Of a stretch of 64,000 nucleotides of DNA, positions 44,614-52,296 are shown in pieces; position 1 is the first letter of the stretch, and every line of letters starts with the position of its first letter. The notes under the pieces are model-generated. The model made no database searches. It saw nothing but the letters and a program-made list of their open reading frames with translations, and was not told the DNA's origin. The stretch is from Malonomonas rubra DSM 5091 (GTDB lineage: Bacteria > Desulfobacterota > Desulfuromonadia > Desulfuromonadales > Geopsychrobacteraceae), in assembly GCF_900142125.1 (NCBI RefSeq), contig NZ_FQZT01000002.1, forward strand, positions 310,001-374,000, written 5' to 3'. The position numbers and the translations under genes are program-made.

Positions 44614-45372
44614 ATGTGCCTGATTCTTTTCGCCTATAAATATCATCCCCGATACCCTCTTGTGGTTGCAGCCAATCGAGATGAATTCTACCAGCGACCA
44701 ACACGATCAGCGCATTGGTGGGACGAACACCCGGAGTTACTGGCGGGAAAAGATTTAGAGGCTGGTGGCACCTGGATGGGAGTTACCCGGAAAGGCCACT
44801 TTGCGGCAGTAACCAATATCCGCGAACCGGAATTTTCGACAAACAACTCTCTGTCTCGTGGCCTTCTCCCCTACAACTACCTGACTCAAGCTGCCACAGC
44901 TAAGGACTTTGCCGACATCCTGCTGGAAAATCAAAACAGGTACCAGGGATTTAATCTGCTGTTCGGCAGCGGCGACTCACTCTACTACCAGTCCAATCGC
45001 ACTAGTTTTCGCGAGTTGTCGCCAGGCCTTTACGGCTTGAGCAACGCACAACTCGACACGCCTTGGCCGAAGGTTGCAAAGGGAAAGCAGAAACTTGCAG
45101 AGCAGTTGAAAGCGGATGAATTGTCGACCAGCAACCTGCTGCAGATCCTTGCTGCAAAAGATATCGCCGATGATGAAACTTTGCCGCAAACAGGTGTCTC
45201 TCTGGAGTGGGAGAGGCTTCTTTCTGCGACCTGTATTTCTGCCCCAGAGCACGGCTATGGCACGCGCAGCTCCAGCGTGCTGCTTATCAGTCACCAGGGG
45301 CAGGTAAAGCTGCATGAAAAAACCGTCGCGCCAAGCGCAACGAACGACGCAGTCTTCGAATTCCAGCTTTAA
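44614..45372 (+). CDS. NRDE (TANGO2) family protein
   Basis: This 252-residue protein has the diagnostic N-terminus MCLILFAYKYHPRYPLVVAANRDEFY, with NRDE at residues 21-24 and WWDEHPELLAGKD following. Homologues include human TANGO2, implicated in haem trafficking and membrane homeostasis; bacterial function is not settled. The Cys at position 2 after Met could act as an N-terminal nucleophile, as the fold resembles Ntn hydrolases. It stands alone, with a convergent terminator downstream. Confidence 0.92.
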   Translation: MCLILFAYKYHPRYPLVVAANRDEFYQRPTRSAHWWDEHPELLAGKDLEAGGTWMGVTRKGHFAAVTNIREPEFSTNNSLSRGLLPYNYLTQAATAKDFADILLENQNRYQGFNLLFGSGDSLYYQSNRTSFRELSPGLYGLSNAQLDTPWPKVAKGKQKLAEQLKADELSTSNLLQILAAKDIADDETLPQTGVSLEWERLLSATCISAPEHGYGTRSSSVLLISHQGQVKLHEKTVAPSATNDAVFEFQL

Positions 45373-45378
45373 CAAAAC

Positions 45379-45401
45379 AGGCGGCTTCAGAGAAGCCGCC
45401 T
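45379..45401. terminator. Hairpin between the convergent NRDE and OmpA genes
   Basis: AGGCGGCTT / AAGCCGCCT stem; the T-rich tail is weak on both strands. Confidence 0.6.
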
Positions 45402-45423
45402 GCTGTCTTTCAGCAACAACAAT

Positions 45424-46104
45424 CTACTGAATAGTTTGATTCGGTACGACAAAAATTTCGACTCGGCGGTTCTGCGCTCTCCCTGCTGCCGTATCGTTAC
45501 TGGCGATAGGTTCCAGCTCACCTCGCCCCTCTGTTCCCAACCGGTAACGATCAACGTTGCGTGCCATCAGATAGTCGGCTACAGCGTTCGCCCGCCGCAA
45601 AGAAAGCTGCAAGTTATATTCTTCAGAGCCTTTACTGTCGGTATGACCGGCTACCACAATCTGAGTTTGTGGATAGCGATTCATAATGTCGGCAATTTTA
45701 TCCAAAGGAGAGTAAAAGGAGGATTTGATGACCGCCGAATCGTAGTCGAAGGAAACCTCGCTGCTCATAGTCAGCTTCAGAATCTCATTCTGCTGCCGCT
45801 CGATCTCGATCTGATGCTGCGCTCGCTCGTTTGCCAGTTGCTGCTCAAACTCGGTCTGCTGCTTGTCCATGTAGGCACCAGCGCCGGCTCCGATTGCTCC
45901 ACCGGCCGCACCACCAATCAGTGCACCACGCAAGGCACCGCCGGAGTGATCATTCTGATAACCGATGATCGCCCCTGAAACAGCGCCAACCAAGGCTCCG
46001 ATTCCAGCACCTTTCTTGGTGTTCTCATGGGTGGTATTGGTCGCGCAGGCCGTCAACGTTGCTAGCAGGACAAAAAAAGACATCAATAATTTCACTTTGT
46101 GCAT
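45424..46104 (-). CDS. OmpA-family lipoprotein with glycine zipper (YiaD-like)
   Basis: This 226-residue lipoprotein has signal MHKVKLLMSFFVLLATLTAC (lipobox LTAC). A glycine-zipper region follows (GAGIGALVGAVSGAIIGY, GALIGGAAGGAIGAGAGA), then a coiled segment and a C-terminal OmpA peptidoglycan-binding domain (about 120-225; FDYDSAVIKSSF, VAGHTDSKGSEEYNLQLSLRRA, NRRVEIFV). It would tether outer membrane to peptidoglycan. It is transcribed as a single gene. Confidence 0.92.
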   Translation of the reverse strand: MHKVKLLMSFFVLLATLTACATNTTHENTKKGAGIGALVGAVSGAIIGYQNDHSGGALRGALIGGAAGGAIGAGAGAYMDKQQTEFEQQLANERAQHQIEIERQQNEILKLTMSSEVSFDYDSAVIKSSFYSPLDKIADIMNRYPQTQIVVAGHTDSKGSEEYNLQLSLRRANAVADYLMARNVDRYRLGTEGRGELEPIASNDTAAGRAQNRRVEIFVVPNQTIQ

Positions 46105-46196
46105 TTTCAGGCTCCTTACTTAATCATTTTTGCACAGAATAACCAAATCTTTGCATGGATTATAAACCTGCGCGATCGAAAGCAAAAGGTTCGATA

Positions 46197-46230
46197 CAAA
46201 AAAAAATGGGAGACCCGCAAGGGTCTCCCA
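46197..46230 (-). terminator. Terminator of citrate synthase
   Basis: On the minus strand ATGGGAGACC ... GGTCTCCCAT stem with nine T after it. Confidence 0.92.
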
Positions 46231-46256
46231 TTGAATAACAGCTATATAAATTCTGC

Positions 46257-47570
46257 TTAGGCGATGCCTGCAGCCTCTTCCAGCATAGCGGTGGTGAGAG
46301 ACTTCGGACGCTCGATACCGTAGCCAAGAGCACGGTCCCAAGTGATGTTTGCGAGGCAGCCGAGTGCACGACCGATACCGAACAGAACGGTGTAGTACTC
46401 GTACTCGGTAACGCCGTAGTACCACTGGATAACGCCGGACTGTGCGTCAACGTTTGGCCATGGGTTCTTAGCTTTACCATGCTCAGTGAGAACGCCAGGA
46501 GCAACTTCAAAGATCATCTTAACCAGCTGGAACAGCGGGTAGTCTTTGAGGCCCGGGGTGTTCATGCAGAACTCGCGCTGCGAGGTGTAACGCGGGTCAG
46601 TCTTACGCAGAACAGCGTGGCCGTAACCCGGGATAACCTGACCGCTGTTCAGGGTTGCCCAGAGAGCTTCTTTCAGACCTTCTTCGGTAGGTACTTCGCC
46701 GCCCAGTTTCTGCATGAAGTTCTGGGTCCAACGGAGAACTTCCTCGTTTGCCAGACCGTGCAGAGGACCGGCCAGACCGTTGATACCAGCAGAGTATGCA
46801 TAGTAAGCATCGGACAGAGCGGAAGCTACCAGGTGAGTGGTGTGAGCAGAAACGTTACCGGACTCATGGTCGGAGTGCAGGATGAAGTACATACGTGCAA
46901 CGTCTTTGTACTCATCCGACTGACCGATCATGTGAGCGAACTGACCGCCCATGTCCAGTTCCGGATCAGGAGCGATGTGGGTGTCGCCTTTGTACTTCAT
47001 GCGGTAGATGTAAGCACCGATGGGACCGAGGCGAGCCATCAGGGTGTTGGCATCCTCGTACATGTCTTCCCAGCAGGTCATCTTGTTGAATTTACCAGCT
47101 GCGTAGTTGCTGGCGAAAACGGACTCACGCTGCATAGCAACGATAGCTGCGGAGAACATTGCCATCGGGTGGGAATCACGCGGCAGAGCGCGCAGAACGT
47201 CGATGACGTACTCAGGAACAGCAGAGCGCTGCTTCCAGTCTTCAACAACTTCCAAGGTCTGCTCCATGGTCGGAACATCGCCGGTCAGCAGCAGGTACCA
47301 GAAGCCCTCAACGTAAGGATATTCGCTACCAGGAACCTTCGGCAGAGCAGCGAAGGTCTCAGGAATAGTCATACCGCGGAAACGGATACCTTCCATCGGA
47401 TCGAGGTAGGAAATATCGGTGACCAGGCAACGAACGCCACGGGCGCCGCCGATAGCCTGACCAACAGTAACATCACCCAATTTAACATCGGCGCACTCTT
47501 TGACCAGCTTGGTGGTGCGAGGACGATGCTCCTGGATTTTCTTAAACAGGGTTTCTTTCAGTGTCGACAT
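46257..47570 (-). CDS. gltA: Citrate synthase, eukaryote-like type
   Basis: This 437-residue enzyme condenses oxaloacetate and acetyl-CoA. Catalytic regions are visible: HSDHESGNVSAHTTHL (first His), GPLHGLANEEVLRW (second His) and GHAVLRKTDPRY (near the catalytic Asp). The sequence (ETLFKKIQEHRPRTTKLVKEC, GGARGVRCLVTDISYLDP) resembles the mitochondrial-type enzyme known from Geobacteraceae rather than the usual bacterial GltA. The start is ATG 47570 with AAGGAG upstream. A candidate promoter at 47777-47805 gives a ~200-nt leader. Confidence 0.95.
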   Translation of the reverse strand: MSTLKETLFKKIQEHRPRTTKLVKECADVKLGDVTVGQAIGGARGVRCLVTDISYLDPMEGIRFRGMTIPETFAALPKVPGSEYPYVEGFWYLLLTGDVPTMEQTLEVVEDWKQRSAVPEYVIDVLRALPRDSHPMAMFSAAIVAMQRESVFASNYAAGKFNKMTCWEDMYEDANTLMARLGPIGAYIYRMKYKGDTHIAPDPELDMGGQFAHMIGQSDEYKDVARMYFILHSDHESGNVSAHTTHLVASALSDAYYAYSAGINGLAGPLHGLANEEVLRWTQNFMQKLGGEVPTEEGLKEALWATLNSGQVIPGYGHAVLRKTDPRYTSQREFCMNTPGLKDYPLFQLVKMIFEVAPGVLTEHGKAKNPWPNVDAQSGVIQWYYGVTEYEYYTVLFGIGRALGCLANITWDRALGYGIERPKSLTTAMLEEAAGIA

Positions 47571-47776
47571 ACTCTCTCTCCTTTGTGGGTTGAAAAACAG
47601 TTTTCGAGTGCCCAACGGGCAAGTAAAAGGAAAAGGTCCGCATCGCGGAAAAACAATTAATAACTGCCTGAAATCGCCCGCCCGAACGGTTTCGTCATGC
47701 AGTTTTCATGGCAGAATTCCAAGCGACAACAAGGTGCGTTCAAAAGCACATTCTCTCGCCTAAAATTCCAAATATT

Positions 47777-47805
47777 GTTCTAGCAACTCACCCCAACCTT
47801 GTCAA
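47777..47805 (-). promoter_or_regulatory. Candidate gltA promoter with 17-bp spacing
   Basis: On the minus strand, TTGACA (47805-47800) and TAGAAC (47782-47777) are 17 bp apart. The palindrome TGTATACA (47814-47821) sits 8 bp upstream of the -35, an activator-like position. Confidence 0.6.
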
Positions 47806-47813
47806 GCGTATTT

Positions 47814-47821
47814 TGTATACA
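47814..47821. promoter_or_regulatory. TGTATACA palindrome between the gltA and dusB promoters
   Basis: Perfect 8-bp palindrome in the divergent region, just upstream of the gltA -35. It may bind a GntR- or HgtR-type regulator; the short length keeps confidence low. Confidence 0.35.
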
Positions 47822-47873
47822 GTATTCAATTCATTCAAACTTAATGAAAGTCAAAACCATCTCTTCTTTTCTC

Positions 47874-47901
47874 TTGATTTAAATTGCAGCTTCGCTAAAA
47901 T
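47874..47901 (+). promoter_or_regulatory. Candidate dusB promoter, start site within ~6 nt of the ATG
   Basis: TTGATT (47874-47879) and TAAAAT (47896-47901), 16-bp spacing. Transcription would begin near 47907-47909 and dusB starts at 47913. No SD lies between, so the mRNA may be leaderless. Confidence 0.5.
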
Positions 47902-47912
47902 GCCTAAATATT

Positions 47913-48893
47913 ATGCAAATTACTCACCCTCTAATTCGTTCCCTGCAACTGGAAAACCCAATAATTCTAGCACCGATGGCGGGAATCACCTCCCTTCCCT
48001 ACCGTCGTGTCATGAAAGACTTTGGCGCAGCTCTGGTTTATACTGAAATGGTTAGCGCCAACGGCTTGATCCGTGATGGTCGCAAGACGCGTGAGCTGCT
48101 GGTCAGCTGCCCGGAAGAGGCACCGCTGGGAGTCCAGCTGTTCGGCGACGATCCACAGGTCCTCGCTGAAGCAACCCGGATGATCGCTGGCGAGTGCACA
48201 CTGCTCGACATCAACATGGGCTGCCCGGTTAAAAAAGTCATCCGCAGTGGCGCCGGAAGCGCTCTACTGAAAGAACCGGTAAGGATCGGGAAAATTGTCC
48301 GTGCAGTACGGGCCGAATACGATGGGCCACTGACGGTTAAAATACGTTCTGGCTGGGACCTCGACAACATCAACTTTATCGAGGTCGGCAAAATCATCGA
48401 AAACGAAGGGGCCGATGCAATCACGCTGCACCCACGTACCCGCAGCCAAGCCTTTGGCGGCAAAGCAGACTGGCAACAGATTACTGTCTTGAAACGGACA
48501 GTGAAAATTCCGGTGATCGGCAGTGGCGATATTTTTTCAGCGGACGACGGAATCTGCATGCTGCAGGAAACAGGCTGCGATGCCATCATGATCGGTCGCG
48601 GCGGCTACGGCAATCCTTGGCTGATCCGCGACATTCTGGCTCTACTGAGCGGACAGAAAAAAAGCGATGTCACGGCGCAGGAAAAGCTCAACGTCGCCAT
48701 GCGTCATCTACAATGGCACCGCGAACAATTCGGTGACCGAAAGACACTATTCGAGATGCGCAAGCACCTCTGCTGGTACGCCCGCGGTCTGACCGGCGCT
48801 GGAAAATTCCGCGGTGAACTACAGAAAGCCACCAGCCTTGAGCAACTAATCGCTCAGGTGGAAAACTTTTATCACGAGGCTGATAACGGATGA
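47913..48893 (+). CDS. dusB: tRNA-dihydrouridine synthase DusB (NifR3)
   Basis: This 326-residue FMN enzyme reduces uridine to dihydrouridine at D-loop positions of tRNA. The family strings are visible: LAPMAGITSLPYRR, YTEMVSANGLI, LDINMGCPVKKVIRSGAGSALL (catalytic Cys), KIRSGWD, LHPRTRSQAFGGKADW and MIGRGGYGNPWL. It is the NifR3 position ahead of ntrB-ntrC, overlapping ntrB by 4 bp. No SD precedes the ATG, yet the N-terminus matches the family, so the start is credible. Confidence 0.95.
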   Translation: MQITHPLIRSLQLENPIILAPMAGITSLPYRRVMKDFGAALVYTEMVSANGLIRDGRKTRELLVSCPEEAPLGVQLFGDDPQVLAEATRMIAGECTLLDINMGCPVKKVIRSGAGSALLKEPVRIGKIVRAVRAEYDGPLTVKIRSGWDLDNINFIEVGKIIENEGADAITLHPRTRSQAFGGKADWQQITVLKRTVKIPVIGSGDIFSADDGICMLQETGCDAIMIGRGGYGNPWLIRDILALLSGQKKSDVTAQEKLNVAMRHLQWHREQFGDRKTLFEMRKHLCWYARGLTGAGKFRGELQKATSLEQLIAQVENFYHEADNG

Positions 48894-50023
48894 GCAGCAA
48901 GCAACACCCCTCACAACGTGAATACGCGATGATTCTGGAGAATATCGAGGACGCGGTCATCGCCCTCGATCAACAGGGGGTGATCAACCTTTTCAACCCG
49001 GCGGCTCAGAACTATATCGGCATGTCGGAAAAGCAATGCCTCGGCAAGCTTTTTTTCGAGCGTTTCGGCCATCAGAAGATCCTCTGCAAACTGGCCCGCA
49101 TCACCCTCGATGAAGGCCGCTCGATCTCTGACCACGAGGCCGTTGTTCTGCGCATGCCCGGCACCAAACCACGTCCGGTCAGCACCACGGTTTCCCCCAT
49201 TTTCGCTAACGATGGTAAACAGCAGGGAGCTGTCATCATCCTGCGTGACCTGACCCAGGTCCGCACCTTGGAGGAAACCCTCAAACGCGCTGATCGTCTA
49301 TCGATGGTCGGGACTATGGCCGCCGGACTGGCCCATGAGATCAAAAACCCCCTCGGCGGTATCAAAGGCGCGGCTCAACTGCTGCAAATGGAGCTGGGCA
49401 ACGACAACGAGCTGCAGGAATATACCGAGCTCATGATCCGGGAAACAGAACGGGTCAACCGCATCATCGAGGAACTGCTTGACCTCTCACGTCCGCGCAA
49501 AGCGGAAACCGGAAGCGTCAACATCAGCCAGGTTCTGGATGAAATCGTCATGTTGCAGAAACAGGCTGTTGCTGACCGTGACATCAGCTTCAAGCTGCGA
49601 CTTGATCCCAGTATCCCGGCAATCAGCGGTGATCGCGACCTGCTGGTGCGGCTTTTTCTCAACCTGATCAAAAACGCCGGAGAGGCTTCACCGAACGGAG
49701 AACGGATCACCATCGAGAGTCGCATCGATTCTGAGTATCACATGAGCTTTCCCGGAGCTAAACCGACTCCGATGGTGCTGATCAGCATCAACGATAACGG
49801 GCCCGGCATTCCACAAAAGAAGCTGGACCAGATTTTTACTCCCTTTTACACCACCAAGGAAGGCGGCAGCGGCCTCGGCCTGCCGATTTGCCAGAAGATC
49901 GTGACCGATCACGGTGGTTTCCTGCAATTTGAGAACAGGGCCGAGGGTGGAACCTCGGTTAAAGTTTCCCTGCCGCTGCTGAGCAGTTACCGCACTCCCA
50001 ACGCGGAAAATACTGAAGGATAA
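48890..50023 (+). CDS. ntrB: Two-component sensor kinase NtrB (GlnL)-like
   Basis: This 377-residue cytoplasmic kinase has an N-terminal PAS domain (about 10-115: ENIEDAVIALDQQGVINLFN), a HisKA domain with phospho-His H149 in GLAHEIKNPLGGIKGAAQ, and HATPase_c with NLIKNAGEASPNG, NDNGPGIPQKKLDQIFTPFY and GGSGLGLPICQKIV. No membrane helix. In NtrB, PII protein controls kinase/phosphatase balance with nitrogen supply. Position between dusB and ntrC supports orthology. Confidence 0.92.
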   Translation: MSSKQHPSQREYAMILENIEDAVIALDQQGVINLFNPAAQNYIGMSEKQCLGKLFFERFGHQKILCKLARITLDEGRSISDHEAVVLRMPGTKPRPVSTTVSPIFANDGKQQGAVIILRDLTQVRTLEETLKRADRLSMVGTMAAGLAHEIKNPLGGIKGAAQLLQMELGNDNELQEYTELMIRETERVNRIIEELLDLSRPRKAETGSVNISQVLDEIVMLQKQAVADRDISFKLRLDPSIPAISGDRDLLVRLFLNLIKNAGEASPNGERITIESRIDSEYHMSFPGAKPTPMVLISINDNGPGIPQKKLDQIFTPFYTTKEGGSGLGLPICQKIVTDHGGFLQFENRAEGGTSVKVSLPLLSSYRTPNAENTEG

Positions 50024-50026
50024 ACA

Positions 50027-51463
50027 ATGGCTATAAAACGCATACTGGTCGCTGACGACGAAGAAAGCATCCGCTGGGTTCTCTCCCGGGCGCTGAAAAA
50101 GAAAGGCTTCAGTGTCGATCTGGCTGAAGACGGCAAACAGGCTCTCAGCATGTTCCGCAGCAACGGCTATGACCTGGCAGTTCTTGATATAAAAATGCCG
50201 GGGATACAGGGGCTTGACCTGCTGAAACAGGTCCAGGAAGAGTTCCCGGAAACGCTGGTCGTTATCATGACCGCGGAGTCGACCATGGAAAATGCTGTCA
50301 TGGCGATGAAAAACGGGGCCTACGACTACCTGACCAAGCCGTTCGATCTGGATGCCCTCGACGCCATCATCCTGAAAGCGCAGAAAGCGGCAGAGGTCAG
50401 CGACCAGATCGGGCACCTGAAAGAAGAGTTGCAGGAGCAGTACAGCTTTGGCCGCAGTATCATCGGCAACAGCCAGCCAATGCAGGAGGTCTACAAAACC
50501 CTCGGCCGGGTCGCCAACTCCGACGTCACCGTGTTGGTCACTGGCGAAAGCGGTACTGGTAAAGAACTGATCGCCCGCGCCATTCACTTCAACAGTCAAC
50601 GTCTCGGCAAGCCCTTCGTCGCCATCAACTGCGCCGCCATTCCGCGTGAGCTTTTGGAGAACGAACTGTTCGGCCACGAGCGCGGTGCCTTTACCGGTGC
50701 CACCGACCGCAAGGCGGGCAAGTTCGAACAGGCCAACGGCGGCACCCTTTTTCTCGACGAAATCGGCGACATGCCGCTGGAACTGCAAGCCAAACTGCTA
50801 CGGGTTCTGCAAGAGAAAGAGATCACCCGCACCGGCGGCAGCCAGACCATGCAGATTGATGTCCGCATCGTTGCAGCGACCAACCAGAACATCGCCGAAC
50901 TGGTGGAAGAGAAAAAATTCCGCGAAGACCTCTATTACCGCCTCAACGTCGTACCGATCAGCCTACCGGCGCTGAACCAGCGCAAGGATGACATTCCATC
51001 ACTGGTCGAATTCTTCCTCAAGCGTTCACAGGAGGAGCTCGGCGTCAGTGCCATCGAGTGCAGCAAGGAAGCCTTGAGCCTGCTCAAGCGCCACAACTGG
51101 CCGGGCAACGTGCGCGAACTGGAAAACGTTATCAAACGTGCCACCCTGCTCTCGCCCAACCACATCCTGATGCCGTCCGATTTCCCTGGACTCCTGAGCA
51201 ACCAGAGCGGCAAAAATCAGGATGAATCCCTCGAGGGACTGGTCGCCCGCAAGCTGGAAAACTCGCTGGCGCAGATGGACCTGCAGGAACTGGACAACCT
51301 TTACGAGATGGTGCTGCACCAGGTCGAGCGGCCGCTGATCAATATCATCCTGCAGCAGACCCGCGGCAACCAGGTGCGTACGGCGGAAATCCTCGGCATT
51401 AACCGCAACACCCTGCGCAAAAAGATCAAAACGTTAGAGATCGATGTTAAACGGGGAAGCTAA
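50027..51463 (+). CDS. ntrC: Sigma-54 response regulator NtrC-like
   Basis: This 478-residue protein has receiver (phospho-Asp D54 in AVLDIKMPG), AAA+ sigma-54 interaction domain (GESGTGKE, GAFTGA, DEIGDMP, NWPGNVRELENV) and C-terminal Fis-type HTH (RGNQVRTAEILGINRNTLRKK). The GAFTGA loop contacts sigma-54. It follows ntrB after 3 bp. Targets probably include nitrogen-assimilation genes. Some homologues use a local -24/-12 site, but I found none in the window that I can support. Confidence 0.94.
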   Translation: MAIKRILVADDEESIRWVLSRALKKKGFSVDLAEDGKQALSMFRSNGYDLAVLDIKMPGIQGLDLLKQVQEEFPETLVVIMTAESTMENAVMAMKNGAYDYLTKPFDLDALDAIILKAQKAAEVSDQIGHLKEELQEQYSFGRSIIGNSQPMQEVYKTLGRVANSDVTVLVTGESGTGKELIARAIHFNSQRLGKPFVAINCAAIPRELLENELFGHERGAFTGATDRKAGKFEQANGGTLFLDEIGDMPLELQAKLLRVLQEKEITRTGGSQTMQIDVRIVAATNQNIAELVEEKKFREDLYYRLNVVPISLPALNQRKDDIPSLVEFFLKRSQEELGVSAIECSKEALSLLKRHNWPGNVRELENVIKRATLLSPNHILMPSDFPGLLSNQSGKNQDESLEGLVARKLENSLAQMDLQELDNLYEMVLHQVERPLINIILQQTRGNQVRTAEILGINRNTLRKKIKTLEIDVKRGS

Positions 51464-51467
51464 CGAC

Positions 51468-52256
51468 ATGTACGACTTCAACCGCTGTAAACTCTGCGGA
51501 AAAAACACCGCCGAGCCTAAATACAAGCTCAAAGGGATGACCTTGTACGCCTGCTCGCAGTGCGATTTTCACTTTATCGACGCTCTGGACACATTCCCGA
51601 CAGACTACCCGGACAAGGCAATAAGCGACAAGCATCGCAGCTTCATTGAAAGCAAACTGCCGCAAAACCGCCAACAGCTGGAAGTCGACTTGAAGTTTGT
51701 CAGCAGCCACATCGATCTAAACGAAAAGCGCTGCCTCGACATCGGCACCGGTGTCGGCATGTTCGCATTTCTTTTAAAACAGGCAGGCGCAGATGTCAGC
51801 GCCATTGAGCCGCAGCAGATCTTTCGCGAGTTTGCCCAGGAGAAATTTCAACTGGAATTGCGGCCAGAGCTGGCCGATGATACCTACTGGCAGGAGAATT
51901 ACGCGGAATATTTTGACGTCGTCACCATTTGGGACACGCTGGAACATGTTAATTTTCCGCTTGAAACCGTTCAGGCCGCCGTCAAGCTACTGAAACCGGG
52001 TGGCTACCTGTTCCTCGACACGCCCTCACGCGACTCGCTGTTTTATCGCAGCAGTGAATGGTCCTATCAATTCAGCTTCGGGACCCGACCATTACTGCTG
52101 AACAAGCTCTACTCGCCCAAGCCTTACTGTCACAAACAGCTCTTCACCCGCAAACAGCTCTGGTGGCTGTTGGAAAAAGTCGGCTTGCAGGTTGTTGAGC
52201 AATCACCATTGCACAAGGCAAACAAGAAGCTGGTGGTCGCCTGCCGCAAAGCCTGA
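51468..52256 (+). CDS. SAM methyltransferase with N-terminal zinc ribbon
   Basis: This 262-residue protein has an N-terminal C-x-x-C ... C-x-x-C ribbon (CKLCGKN, CSQCDFHF) followed by methyltransferase motif I CLDIGTGVGMFAFLLKQAG and WDTLEHVNFP, LLKPGGYLFLDTPS. This layout resembles methyltransferase-type proteins of sugar or surface-polymer modification clusters. ATG 51468, after GGGGA, is preferred to 51444, which overlaps ntrC. Nothing nearby hints at substrate. It is probably the last gene of the dusB-ntrBC transcript. Confidence 0.78.
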   Translation: MYDFNRCKLCGKNTAEPKYKLKGMTLYACSQCDFHFIDALDTFPTDYPDKAISDKHRSFIESKLPQNRQQLEVDLKFVSSHIDLNEKRCLDIGTGVGMFAFLLKQAGADVSAIEPQQIFREFAQEKFQLELRPELADDTYWQENYAEYFDVVTIWDTLEHVNFPLETVQAAVKLLKPGGYLFLDTPSRDSLFYRSSEWSYQFSFGTRPLLLNKLYSPKPYCHKQLFTRKQLWWLLEKVGLQVVEQSPLHKANKKLVVACRKA

Positions 52257-52296
52257 TGGTGCAAAAGGAAGCCTGATGATCTGCAAAAAACAGATT

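Noticed and set aside
49688-50788. Minus-strand frame of 366 codons opposite ntrB/ntrC
   Set aside because: NtrB and NtrC motifs are unmistakable on the plus strand; the antisense frame has none.
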